Of a DNA stretch of 64,000 nt, positions 9,595 through 18,179 are shown piece after piece (the stretch's first letter is position 1; each line of letters starts with the position of its first letter). Made by a program: the position numbers and the translations under genes. The DNA comes from Albidovulum sp. GTDB lineage: Bacteria > Pseudomonadota > Alphaproteobacteria > Rhodobacterales > Rhodobacteraceae. Below the pieces are notes generated by a model, which was not told where the DNA came from, did no database searches, and saw nothing but the letters and a program-made list of their open reading frames with translations. The DNA lies in NCBI GenBank assembly GCA_028823855.1, contig JAPPFL010000071.1, forward strand, positions 62,001 to 126,000. Direction: 5' to 3'.

Positions 9595-10941
9595 TTATTC
9601 GAAATCTATAGGGCCCGCGCGCTCGGAGCTACCGACATGCGCCTCCCAAGGGGCCACGCTAGTCTTGAGGTGCAGGTCGCGCTGCGGGAAGGGGATTTCG
9701 ATTTCGTGTTCCTTGAACAGATCCCAGACGCCAAGAAGCACTCGGCTGATGACATTGGCCCTGCCTTGGTCGGGGTCGTCGATCCAGATTCGAATTTCAA
9801 GATCGGCGGCGTTTTCGCCGAAGCCTCTAATCAAGCAATTCGGCTCAGGATCGGCTAGCACTCTTTCAACCGAGCGAGCCGCCCGCTTGCATAATTCCAT
9901 AGCGAGACGAACATCCGACGCATAGGAAACGCCTACGGGAATATTGAGGCGCACCGCCTTGTCGCTGTGAGTCCAGTTTTCCACCCTCTGAGTAATCAGA
10001 TCCTCGTTCGGAATCAGATATTCAATGCCGTCACGCGTTCGAACCGAAGCGTAGCGCGCGCCAAGCGACTCGACCCAGCCGTAGGTTGCGCCCACGGAAA
10101 TGACATCATTGGGTTTGATCGACTTGTCCAGCAGCAGAAGCAGTCCGCTAACCAGGTTTGAAACCACTTTTTGAAGTCCAATGCCTACTCCGATGCCAAG
10201 CGCACCGCCGAATACGGCAAGAGTCGTGAGATCGATGCCGAGGCTACCGATCGTTAGGAGAAATGCGAGCGAAACCAGAATGATCTTTAGTACTTTTGCA
10301 ATCAACTCCTGAGTCGCAGGGGCCAGGTTTCGCGACTTTTTGATGCGTCGTTCAAGAGCGTGGGAAACCGCTAGCGTGATCCACAATAGAAAACCGAGGT
10401 AAAGAACGCCTTCAACCAGAGTGAGAAGCGAAACTCGCACTTCCCCGAACGTCATGCCGACTCCGTCGAGCAGCTTCATGGTAGCGCCGAAAAGCCCGAG
10501 TGCCGCAAGCGCGGCCAGTGCCCATGCCGTCCAGGCGACGGCGCTGGCCAGGGCTTCGTTCTCAATGAATCCGGATGCCAGGCGGATGACCACCCATGCG
10601 CCGATCAGGCTTGCCGCCGACTGCAAATAGTGATTGCCGAACAACAACGTACGCGACCCGGCTTCGGCAGCTATCAACAGTAAAACCAGCAGGGTAACCT
10701 GGGTCGAGAGTCCGACGAGCCGATCCAGGAATTTGCACAGTCCGGCCCACCGAGAAATGTTCCCGCGAACGACGGCGTAAGCCTGTCGCAACCGCGATCC
10801 GAGTAGCCCGGCGATTGCCAATGCAATGAGAATCAGACCTATCTGGACCGCAGTGTCGAGAACCAGCACATATGTCCTGAGCCAGGCTTCCAGACTCGCA
10901 ATGATATCGGGCAGGTTTAGATATTGAATCATCTCGTTCAT
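9595..10941 (-). CDS. Mechanosensitive ion channel family protein (MscS-like)
   Basis: 448 residues from the ATG at 10941. Several N-terminal transmembrane helices precede the MscS pore helix and beta domain: GALGIGVGIGLQKVVSNLVSG is the Gly/Ala-rich TM3, followed by LDKSIKPNDVISVG and the NEDLITQRVENWTHSD beta-domain motif, then a mixed alpha/beta C-terminal domain. It would release solutes on hypo-osmotic shock from the inner membrane. The frame continues 27 codons upstream (to 11022), but the segment is not hydrophobic and family members begin near MNEMI, so I chose the internal ATG. It ends with DLHLKTSVAPWEAHVGSSERAG. Confidence 0.88.
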   Translation of the reverse strand: MNEMIQYLNLPDIIASLEAWLRTYVLVLDTAVQIGLILIALAIAGLLGSRLRQAYAVVRGNISRWAGLCKFLDRLVGLSTQVTLLVLLLIAAEAGSRTLLFGNHYLQSAASLIGAWVVIRLASGFIENEALASAVAWTAWALAALAALGLFGATMKLLDGVGMTFGEVRVSLLTLVEGVLYLGFLLWITLAVSHALERRIKKSRNLAPATQELIAKVLKIILVSLAFLLTIGSLGIDLTTLAVFGGALGIGVGIGLQKVVSNLVSGLLLLLDKSIKPNDVISVGATYGWVESLGARYASVRTRDGIEYLIPNEDLITQRVENWTHSDKAVRLNIPVGVSYASDVRLAMELCKRAARSVERVLADPEPNCLIRGFGENAADLEIRIWIDDPDQGRANVISRVLLGVWDLFKEHEIEIPFPQRDLHLKTSVAPWEAHVGSSERAGPIDFE

Positions 10942-11628
10942 TGTTTCGACCTGTTCTCTGATCCGACAAAAAGAATTCGGAAATGCTGACCGCAAAAACG
11001 GCGGTTGCCACTGGTCCGGCAAAGTAACTTGAAAGCGATAACCGCCATTTGATCAAGCAATTTCACACTTGCCACTTTCGGAAACGCGGCGATTATGACG
11101 ACTTGCTGAACGGCCATCTCCTTGCCGAAGCGGCCGTCGCAATCGCGGCCCGCACCATGTCATTGACTGATCCCTAAGCGGCTGATTCGATCGACACTAC
11201 CGCCGACTTTAACCCAATTTCACTCGGAATCGCTCCGCCCCGGCTTGCAGCAAGAATCGCGCGCCGACTCCAGAAGGCAGCGCGAGCGAGTTTTCGCGGT
11301 TAACGGATCCCCGTGTCGAGCGGCAATAAAAGGCGACCCGGCGCGTTCGAAATCGCTACTAGAAAATTTAAACGCAAGCCCCGAGCCTAGCGCCTTCGAA
11401 TAATTATCGCGTTCGATTATTCGGCTTATTTTTTGGCGCCTCCGCAGGTTCTTGATTAAGCCAACCGTTGTGCAGGCAACGCTATTGGCGATGACATCGC
11501 AGCCTGGTTGTCTTAATTCCGCCGGCGAATGTAATCTTCGTCTGGAATATTGGCGGCAAACTCATATAATCCGCTAGCGGCTTTGCAGCGAAAAATTGGC
11601 GGTTCAAAGCGTTTGGAAAGGAAGGCCT
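10942..11628. other. Divergent intergenic region upstream of iolB
   Basis: About 690 bases between the MscS-like gene (minus) and iolB (plus). No gene is supported. It holds the dyad at 11397-11423 and, just before iolB, the ribosome binding site AAGGAAGG. Confidence 0.45.
11397..11423. promoter_or_regulatory. Inverted repeat upstream of iolB (operator or terminator-like)
   Basis: Perfect 8-base arms CGAATAAT and ATTATTCG around an 11-base spacer, followed on plus by GCTTATTTTTT. With the T-run it could fold as a weak terminator, but no plus-strand gene lies upstream; as a dyad about 205 bases before iolB it could equally be a repressor site. Confidence 0.35.
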
Positions 11629-12432
11629 ATGGTCAACATATTGAGGCGCCCTGCGGGAAAGCGAGGCAAAGTCCACGATGTCACGCCGGCGAATTCCGGT
11701 TGGAAATTCGTGGGTTTCAGCGTGTATCTGCTGCAGCCTGGCGACATCGCCGAAGAGCAAACCGGATCGGACGAAACCATTCTCGTTATTATAGAAGGCA
11801 AGGCGTTGATCAGCGCATCGGGCGAAGAATTCGGCGAACTCGGCGACCGGATGAATGTTTTCGACAGATCGCCGCCCCATGCCGTCTACGTCGCCGGCAA
11901 TTCCGGATGGACTGCGAGAGCAACGACGAATTGCACGGTCGCGGCATGCAAGGCGCCGGGCAACCTGGGTGAATTCAGGACAAGAGTTATCGGTCCGGAC
12001 GGAGTTGTCTCGTTGCAGAGGGGAAAGGGATCAAATACTCGGTCTATCAACAATATCGCCATGGAGGACCGAGAGGTCGCTTCCAGCCTGCTGGTCACCG
12101 AAGTCTATACGCCGCCGGGAAACTGGTCTTCCTATCCTCCCCATCGCCATGACGAGGACGATTTTCCGGCAATAACCTATCTGGAGGAAACCTATTATCA
12201 TCGCTTGAATCCGTCGCAGGGATTCGCATTCCAGCGAGTGTTTACCGACGATCGCAGTTTCGACGAAACGGTTTCCGTCGCCGACCACGACGTCGTGCTC
12301 GTTCCCCTGGGCCATCACCCTTGCGGCGCGCCCTACGGCTACGAGCTGTATTACTTGAACGTCATGGCCGGACCAATTCGCAAGTGGCGATTCAAAAATC
12401 ATCCCGACCATGAATGGCTTTACGATCTATAA
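11629..12432 (+). CDS. iolB: 5-deoxy-glucuronate isomerase
   Basis: 267 residues, the usual IolB length. Converts 5-deoxy-D-glucuronate to 2-deoxy-5-keto-D-gluconate in myo-inositol catabolism. The bicupin fold is indicated by the motif TPPGNWSSYPPHRHDEDDFP at residues 161-180, whose His residues and downstream Glu bind the metal, and by the C-terminal cupin strand VVLVPLGHHPCGAPYGYELYYLN. The ATG at 11629 has AAGGAAGG 6 bases upstream and yields the family N-terminus MVNILRRPAGKRGKVHDVTP. No other iol gene adjoins it, which is unusual because iolB normally sits with iolCDEG. Confidence 0.92.
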   Translation: MVNILRRPAGKRGKVHDVTPANSGWKFVGFSVYLLQPGDIAEEQTGSDETILVIIEGKALISASGEEFGELGDRMNVFDRSPPHAVYVAGNSGWTARATTNCTVAACKAPGNLGEFRTRVIGPDGVVSLQRGKGSNTRSINNIAMEDREVASSLLVTEVYTPPGNWSSYPPHRHDEDDFPAITYLEETYYHRLNPSQGFAFQRVFTDDRSFDETVSVADHDVVLVPLGHHPCGAPYGYELYYLNVMAGPIRKWRFKNHPDHEWLYDL

Positions 12433-12694
12433 ATCCGACCAACGCTTCGCGGCATCGATGAATGGCTTGCGGGCCGAATTCGGAATTCGCCAGGATAGAT
12501 TTCTCCCGGTTGCCCAACGATGAATGCTCTTCCCCGTGCGCGACTTGAATGCGGGCGGCGGATTTCTTTGCGGGATCGCCGCCAATCGAATTCCCGCACG
12601 CTGTCGCAGTCCAAAGCCGATTCCCGGCTCTTTCGCGGAGCCGTTGCGAGCATTAGGCCGGACTGGAGCGGCAACTCATTTCTAGAACAGTGCG

Positions 12695-13726
12695 TCAACC
12701 GCCTTGATGGTCGTTGAGAGTAAAAAACAGCGTATCGCCTATTTCGCAAAGTGCCGGGTGGCGCTTGCAAAACACGATGCCTCCGCGGCGGAAATGGAGC
12801 TTTTTCGGTTCATTCCAAGGTTCCTTCAGCGACCAGACAAAACCGGCGAACTGGCCGTCCCCGACATCGTCGCCCAAATTCACGCGCGGTTCGAACATTC
12901 CGTCGGCTGGTGAAAAAATGTAGTTTTCGTCTTTCTGCATCGCCATGAGGCGAACTTCTCGGTCCGGCGGCGGCACGTCGTAGCTCTCGCGCAGGGTCCC
13001 GAGCCTCTTGAGGCAGCGCAACGTGCCCGAATAAGCGAAATCGCGTATCCAAGGCCGAATTTTTCCGCCGCCGCCTAGTTCGGTGGAAAGATACAATATC
13101 CCCTTCGGAGACGATTCCCCGGAAAGAGTACGCATGTGAACGCGATCTCCAACAATGCCGAGCGGCGCGCCGAAGAGCCGCAAAAAATCCATTTGCATTC
13201 GGTCCTTTTCAGGTTCATCGCCCATCAGTCGAATCTTGCACGACGGCCAGTGGTCGATGGACGACCCGGCGGAGTGAAGGTCGAAAATCGCGTCGGACCT
13301 AGGCGCTAGTTCATTCGCAATGAACCACGCGATCATTTCCGTCGGCGAACCGTATCGATCCCCGGGAAACAGCCTGTTGAGATTCGCTTCGCCCGCATAG
13401 TCCACCGGCGAAGTGCGGCGGCCGGAATAGACCGCCGGCGCATTCGCGCAAGGGAGAAAAATGATGCGTCCGGAAATGTCCGCCGCATCAAGCCGCTGAT
13501 AAAGATCCGAAATAATGGAAATACCCTCGTATTCGTCCCCGTGGTTGCCTCCCACTAGCAGAGCCGTCGGTCCCTTGCCGTTCTTAATCTTCATGATCGG
13601 AACCGGCAGCCAGCCGTAAGCGGAGCGGTGCGTGGAAAACTGAATCCGAAGAAAGCCGTGCTGCTTGCCGTCTGTATCAAGATCGATTTCGCAAGATGGC
13701 GCGAAACTGACTAGTGGCGTGGGCAT
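12695..13726 (-). CDS. doeB: DoeB-like N-acyl-amino-acid deacylase (M14/AstE-aspartoacylase family)
   Basis: 343 residues. The N-terminal motif HGFLRIQFSTHRSAYGWLPVP and NGKGPTALLVGGNHGDEYEG closely follow DoeB/EutE, which deacetylate N-alpha-acetyl-diaminobutyrate in ectoine breakdown. Zinc ligands are readable as H62 and E65 (NHGDE) and H151 (DLHSAGSS), with the catalytic Glu in STELGGGG. The C-terminal ~80 residues are the beta-barrel typical of this subfamily. GGGAG precedes the ATG by 7 bases. It follows the aminotransferase gene on minus by 23 bases, so the two are probably one transcript. Exact substrate is inferred from family and from the Ehu-type transporter nearby. Confidence 0.85.
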   Translation of the reverse strand: MPTPLVSFAPSCEIDLDTDGKQHGFLRIQFSTHRSAYGWLPVPIMKIKNGKGPTALLVGGNHGDEYEGISIISDLYQRLDAADISGRIIFLPCANAPAVYSGRRTSPVDYAGEANLNRLFPGDRYGSPTEMIAWFIANELAPRSDAIFDLHSAGSSIDHWPSCKIRLMGDEPEKDRMQMDFLRLFGAPLGIVGDRVHMRTLSGESSPKGILYLSTELGGGGKIRPWIRDFAYSGTLRCLKRLGTLRESYDVPPPDREVRLMAMQKDENYIFSPADGMFEPRVNLGDDVGDGQFAGFVWSLKEPWNEPKKLHFRRGGIVFCKRHPALCEIGDTLFFTLNDHQGG

Positions 13727-13749
13727 ATTCTAATCTCCCTTAAATAAAG

Positions 13750-14937
13750 TTAATCCTTCCGGGCCTCTGCTCGAAATGCTCTGCCAAGACGCCGAATGCC
13801 TTCGCGAATCTCGTCCGGTCCGGGGTAGCTATAGGCGAAACGCAGATAGTTCCCAGGGTCAGACCCGGGAAAGCTCATGCCTCCCGGGCTTACCTCGACT
13901 CCCTGCTCGCAGGCGCGCGCGGCGACATTTTCCGCCGAGACGCCTTCGGGCAGCCTGGCCCAAAGAAAATACCCGCCGCTCGGCGCCCTGACCTCGGCAT
14001 CCGGAAGCTCCCGGGCAAGCGAAGCGACCATCGTATCCCGGTGAATTCGCATCCGCGACGCAACCGCCTCTATGTGCTCCGACATTCTGTTCGAACGCAT
14101 GAGCTCTGCGACCACACGCTGCAAGAACGGGCTTGAACCGCCTTCCGATTTTTGCATCGACATGCGCTCCGCCACTTCGGCGGGGGCGATGGCCCAGCCC
14201 GTCCGCAAACCTGGCGACAGGATTTTCGATACAGTTCCCAACGCGATTACGACGCCGTGTTCGTCCAGCGCCTTCAAAGGCGAAATCGGCTCGCCCTCGA
14301 AGCGAATCCTGCGATAGGGATCGTCTTCGCAAATAACGAAGCCGTAGCGCTTCGCCATTCCAAGGAGCCGCCTTCGCCGGCCAAGCGACATTGTGATTCC
14401 GGTAGGATTGTGGAAATCGGGCACGTCGAACAGCAGCTTCGGCATGCGCTCTCCGCAGTTCGCGAGCCGTGCAAGCTCGGCCTCTAGGAATTCGCAGTCT
14501 ATTCCCTCGCGATCCTGCGGAATCTCAAGGAATGTCACGCCGTGAGTTCGCATGTTGATCAGCGCAGTCATATATGTCGGTCTCGTGACTATCACTCTGT
14601 CGCCCGGTTCGACAAAAACTCGGCAAGCGAGATCCAGCGCATGCTTTGCACCGTTGGTAACCAGCACGTTCTCGCGCTTGCAGGATATTCCGTCGGCGGC
14701 AACGTAGCGAACAATTTGGTCGCGCAAGTCGTCGAGACCCATCAGCGGCCCGTACTGCATCGTTTCCTTTGCGCGACCGGACGCTATTTCAGCTTCTCGC
14801 GCGACATCCGGCAAGAGAGGCGGATACGCAAGGCCGCTGTTCAGCACGATCGCGCCGGGAGCGTGGTCGTAGATCGACTTTCCTAGAATTTCCGCGCGGC
14901 GAGCGTACCGGTAGTCGATCATTCCTTCATTTTCCAT
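13750..14937 (-). CDS. PLP-dependent aminotransferase, class I/II (2-aminoadipate/MocR-effector-domain type)
   Basis: 395 residues, fold type I aminotransferase. The PLP lysine is K238 in GTVSKILSPGLRTGW, with the supporting N177 (HNPTG), D205 (ICEDDPY) and R245. The sequence type (LNSGLAYPPLLPD..., MQYGPLMGLDDLRD) is that of LysN-like transaminases and of the aminotransferase domain of MocR regulators, but no winged-helix domain precedes it. In ectoine catabolism the diaminobutyrate transaminase DoeD is a class III enzyme, so this may replace that step or act on another amino acid released by the deacylase. Divergent from the M24 hydrolase gene. Confidence 0.85.
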   Translation of the reverse strand: MENEGMIDYRYARRAEILGKSIYDHAPGAIVLNSGLAYPPLLPDVAREAEIASGRAKETMQYGPLMGLDDLRDQIVRYVAADGISCKRENVLVTNGAKHALDLACRVFVEPGDRVIVTRPTYMTALINMRTHGVTFLEIPQDREGIDCEFLEAELARLANCGERMPKLLFDVPDFHNPTGITMSLGRRRRLLGMAKRYGFVICEDDPYRRIRFEGEPISPLKALDEHGVVIALGTVSKILSPGLRTGWAIAPAEVAERMSMQKSEGGSSPFLQRVVAELMRSNRMSEHIEAVASRMRIHRDTMVASLARELPDAEVRAPSGGYFLWARLPEGVSAENVAARACEQGVEVSPGGMSFPGSDPGNYLRFAYSYPGPDEIREGIRRLGRAFRAEARKD

Positions 14938-15273
14938 GCCTTTTCCATTTGCCGCCTCGTTGCCAACCGGCGAATAGCGGGTAGAAAGCCGAAGTTGGGA
15001 AAGGCGGAGAATAGTCTTCTTGGACGTCGTTCAATCACGGTCTAATTCTCCTCTAACGAGCACCGGACAAAAAATACCGGCGGCCTATTCCCAGGAATTG
15101 CTGCCTTCGAATCTGAAAATTTTCATGGCGGCTAGAATGCGCGATTTCGCCTCCGCCCGATTTCGAATCCTGAGCATTGCCGCTTTGAATCTGCATTCCG
15201 AAAATTTCGATTGCAATTAATAATATATCATTTATTATTTTGGTCAAATTAGATTGTTGCGCGGAAGAATGCG
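14938..15273. promoter_or_regulatory. Divergent promoter region of the ectoine-like locus
   Basis: 336 bases between the aminotransferase (minus) and M24 hydrolase (plus) genes. The last 60 bases before the M24 gene are strikingly AT-rich against the surroundings and hold the promoter/operator candidate given separately. Confidence 0.5.
15211..15239 (+). promoter_or_regulatory. Candidate promoter with overlapping AT-rich dyad
   Basis: A -35-like TTGCAA (15211-15216), a 16-base spacer and a -10-like TATTAT (15233-15238), about 36 bases before the M24 start codon. Overlapping it is a dyad AATAATA-TATCATT-TATTATT (15219-15239, 7-base arms), a plausible site for the GntR regulator encoded at the end of this locus. 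AT-rich dyads arise easily by chance, so this is moderate evidence. Confidence 0.45.
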
Positions 15274-16440
15274 ATGCAGCCCGAGTTTCCCGACTTTCCC
15301 AGAAAGGAATTCGAAGCGAGGCACGATAAGGCGCGCTCATTGATGGCCGAACGCGGGCACGATGCCCTTCTGGTCACGGAAAGGCTGAACTATCAGTATT
15401 TTTCGGGCCACAGGTCGGAGCAGAATGCCGTAGACAAAATTAGATCCTATGTGTTCATTCTGCCGAAGGACGACGATCCCGTACTGATTACTATGCCATT
15501 CGAAGTGGCCCAGGTTGAGGCGACTACTTTCATTGACCGAATCAAGACGACCGGCGCACTGACAGGCCATCCGCAATTCATCGCGGGCGTGCTCAGCGAA
15601 ATGGGACTGGCGAAAGCGCGAATCGGCGCCGAACTTGGCCGAGAGCAATATTTGGGCATAAGCTACTCGGGATTGAAGGAGGTCATGGCGGAGCTTCCCG
15701 ATGCGGAATTTGCCGATGCCGCCGACCTCATACTCGGCTGCCGGGTCGTGAAATCCAGACTGGAGCTGGAATATTGCCGCAAGGCGGCTGAAATCAGCGC
15801 GCAGGCGCAACGAGACGCCTTTCGGCGAATCCGGCCCGGAATGACGGAAAACCGGATCGCGCAGATCCTGCGCGAAAGACTGATCGAGCTTGGCGCGGAA
15901 AAAATTTCCCTGCTTTGCGTTGTTTCCGGCCCGGTCGGCGACAAGGGCATCGTGCTGTTGCCTACGGACCGGGTTGTTCAAAAGGGCGAAGTCGTTGGAT
16001 TCGACGTGGGCGTGTCCTGGAAAGGATACTGGTCCGATTTGGCTAGAACGGCTTCCGTAGGTCGACCGTCCGGAGAACTTGACGAATTCTACGCCTGGAT
16101 GATGGAACTCCGCCATTCGTGCAACATGCAGTTGAGAACCGGCAATACGCCGGCCGACGTGATCGGCATCGTCGACGAATATCTCGACCGGCGCGGCATG
16201 AAGACAATGGGAGTCGGACGCGTCGGCCACGGCGTAGGGGTCGAAACTACGGAATATCCGTCCCTAGCCGCCTTCGAGGACATCACCTTTGAACCGGGCA
16301 TGGTATTTGCCTGCAACCCGAATTTCGCCAATCACCTGGGCTTTATCAATGCCGAAGACAACTGGGCGATTACCGGAAACGATCCCGATCTTCTTTCCGC
16401 TCCCGCAGCGGAAAGCCGCATTCCCGTCATTTCGGACTAG
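15274..16440 (+). CDS. M24-family (creatinase/aminopeptidase P fold) hydrolase, altered metal site
   Basis: 388 residues: creatinase N-terminal domain (about 1-150) and pita-bread catalytic domain. Of the five metal ligands, D244, D255, H319 and E361 are in place (FDVGVSWKGYWSDLART, VGHGVGVE, INAEDNWAIT), but the first Glu, normally in T-x-E-P-G, is N348 (ACNPN). It sits where ectoine loci carry DoeA/EutD, also an M24 protein, and would be the ring-opening or N-acyl hydrolase acting before the DoeB-like deacylase. It lacks the long conserved N-terminal segments I know of DoeA, so I leave the gene unnamed. GAAGA precedes the ATG. Confidence 0.8.
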   Translation: MQPEFPDFPRKEFEARHDKARSLMAERGHDALLVTERLNYQYFSGHRSEQNAVDKIRSYVFILPKDDDPVLITMPFEVAQVEATTFIDRIKTTGALTGHPQFIAGVLSEMGLAKARIGAELGREQYLGISYSGLKEVMAELPDAEFADAADLILGCRVVKSRLELEYCRKAAEISAQAQRDAFRRIRPGMTENRIAQILRERLIELGAEKISLLCVVSGPVGDKGIVLLPTDRVVQKGEVVGFDVGVSWKGYWSDLARTASVGRPSGELDEFYAWMMELRHSCNMQLRTGNTPADVIGIVDEYLDRRGMKTMGVGRVGHGVGVETTEYPSLAAFEDITFEPGMVFACNPNFANHLGFINAEDNWAITGNDPDLLSAPAAESRIPVISD

Positions 16441-16509
16441 CTGACTCGCCATTCTAAAGGAATATGGGCATCCGAACCAACTAACCTGAACCAAGCAAGG
16501 AGGATTCAA

Positions 16510-17361
16510 ATGAAAAATAGCACACTGACGCGCCGCGCGACACTCGCCATATCGGCGGGCGCGGTATCCCTGGCGTTTGCTCTGCCCGCGCAGGCGGACC
16601 TCATGGAAAAAATAATGGAGGGTATGAATGTCGCCTTCTACAATTTCAAACCCTATGCGTTCGTTGACGACAACAACGATCTGGTCGGCACCGATATCGA
16701 ATTGCTCTCAGCGGTTCTGGAACAAATGGGCGGGCAGATCGGAGAAGCGCAGGCCGTGGATTGGGGCGCGCTGATCCCCGGAGTGAACTCCGGAAGATTC
16801 GATGTTGTCGCCGCGGGCATGTTCGTAACCCCGAAACGCTGCGCCGCAGTGCGCTTTTCCCAGCCCTATTTCGGCATCAAGCAGGCGCTGGCGGTACCGA
16901 ACGGCAATCCCGACGGACTTAGCAATTACGAGTCGGTGCGAGACAAGGGTCTCACGATTGGGGTCATATCCGGAGCGGCGCAATTCGGATACGCTACGGC
17001 CGCCGGCGTGCCCGAAGAGAACATCATGCAGCTTCCCGACAACCCTGCGGGCATCGCGGCGCTGCGGGCGGGCCGCATCGACGCATGGGCCGTCTCGGCG
17101 CCCGGAGTACGCGAAATCGTCAAAGGCGTTCCGGAAGGCGACATCGAGTCGGGACCGGTATTTGCCGAAGTGGCTGGCCAGCCAGCGGTTTCTCATGGCG
17201 CGTTCGCGTTCCGGCAAGCGGATTCCGCGTTCGTCGACGAATTCGACAAAGTGCTGACTGCGTTCGTAGGGTCGGCGGAGCATGTCGCCATCATGGAAAA
17301 ATACGGCATGAGCGCCGATGAATTGCCGGTGGCGAAAACCGAAGATCTCTGCGGCGGATAA
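16510..17361 (+). CDS. ehuB: Ectoine/hydroxyectoine-type ABC transporter substrate-binding protein
   Basis: 283 residues, SBP_bac_3 fold. Signal peptide 1-30 with twin Arg and cleavage after LPAQA. The stretches VDWGALIPGVNSGRFDVVAA and AGMFVTPKRC, QLPDNPAGIAALRAGRIDAW and the C-terminal DEL..C pattern (C281 near the end) match the EhuB group rather than generic polar amino acid receptors. It captures ectoine-like zwitterions in the periplasm for EhuC/EhuD. A strong AAGGAGG sits 6 bases before the ATG. The gene follows the M24 hydrolase by 69 bases and starts the ehuBCDA block. Confidence 0.88.
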   Translation: MKNSTLTRRATLAISAGAVSLAFALPAQADLMEKIMEGMNVAFYNFKPYAFVDDNNDLVGTDIELLSAVLEQMGGQIGEAQAVDWGALIPGVNSGRFDVVAAGMFVTPKRCAAVRFSQPYFGIKQALAVPNGNPDGLSNYESVRDKGLTIGVISGAAQFGYATAAGVPEENIMQLPDNPAGIAALRAGRIDAWAVSAPGVREIVKGVPEGDIESGPVFAEVAGQPAVSHGAFAFRQADSAFVDEFDKVLTAFVGSAEHVAIMEKYGMSADELPVAKTEDLCGG

Positions 17362-17379
17362 AGCCGATTTGACATGCCG

Positions 17380-17406
17380 CCGGCGAACCTGTCAATGTTC
17401 GCCGGC
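17380..17406 (+). terminator. Hairpin between ehuB and ehuC (attenuator / mRNA stabiliser)
   Basis: GCCGGCGAAC (17380-17389) and GTTCGCCGGC (17397-17406) are perfect complements around a 7-base loop, with no T-tract after them. Such hairpins after binding-protein genes usually raise the receptor-to-permease ratio by protecting the upstream mRNA; function here is inference. Confidence 0.55.
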
Positions 17407-17456
17407 GGAACAGGAAACTGGATGTTCCGGCAAGAAATAATTCGCGTACTAGAGTC

Positions 17457-18179
17457 GTGACCTTCAGGCTGGCTGCAATTGCGGCATTGATCGCCTTTCT
17501 ATTCGGCCTGACGGTTGCTACTTTTTCCGAACTTAGAGTTTTCTTGCCCGCGCTGTTGCGCGGCGCAACGGTAACAATTGAAATATCGATCATGTCCGCG
17601 CTTCTTTTCTGGGCGATGTCGTTCATTGCAGGCATCGGGAGGCTCAATCCGATAGCGCCGATCCGATGGGCAAGCACGGTCTATATTGAAGTCTTCAGGG
17701 GCACGTCGCTGCTCGTCATCCTCTTCTGGTTCTTTTTCGTTTTGCCTTCGTTCGGCGTCGTTCTAACGCCGACACAGGCCGCCGTGCTTGGATTGGGACT
17801 GAATTTCGGTGCCTATGGCGCGGAAGTCGTGCGAGGCGCGGTCACCGCCGTTCCCAGCGGTCAGAAAGAAGCAAGCGCGGCTCTCAATATACCGGACTGG
17901 AAGTGCATGCTGCGAATTGTCATTCCCCAGGCGATTCCCGTTGCAATTCCCGGGCTGAGCAATCTGACAATCGAAATGATCAAGGCTACCGCCCTGGTTT
18001 CCGCGGTTACCCTTGTCGACATTACTTTCGCTTCGGTTCAGCAAAATCAGATTCACTACCGAACGCTCGATATCTTCCTCGTTGCGTTGATCATCTACTA
18101 CTGTTTTTCGCAGCTTATTCGCTTCGGCGGCGCCATTCTCGAAGCGCGGACGACGCGGCATCTGGCGCGGGGGCAATGA
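17457..18179 (+). CDS. ehuC: Ectoine-type ABC transporter permease EhuC
   Basis: 240 residues from a GTG start, a HisM-type permease: N-terminal helices, RGATVTIEISIMSALLFW, the conserved EVFRGTSLLVILFWFFFVLP and the EAA loop EASAALNIPDWKCMLRIVIP. It pairs with EhuD to form the inner-membrane channel. The stop overlaps the start of the next gene (ATGA). The gap of about 95 bases from ehuB holds an inverted-repeat-like GCCGGCGAAC...GTTCGCCGGC (17380-17406), often seen as an attenuating hairpin between binding-protein and permease genes. Confidence 0.88.
   Translation: MTFRLAAIAALIAFLFGLTVATFSELRVFLPALLRGATVTIEISIMSALLFWAMSFIAGIGRLNPIAPIRWASTVYIEVFRGTSLLVILFWFFFVLPSFGVVLTPTQAAVLGLGLNFGAYGAEVVRGAVTAVPSGQKEASAALNIPDWKCMLRIVIPQAIPVAIPGLSNLTIEMIKATALVSAVTLVDITFASVQQNQIHYRTLDIFLVALIIYYCFSQLIRFGGAILEARTTRHLARGQ

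Noticed and set aside
15274-16440. Naming the M24 gene doeA
   Set aside because: Position in the locus fits, but the N-terminal half and metal-site residues do not match the DoeA/EutD sequence pattern known to me.
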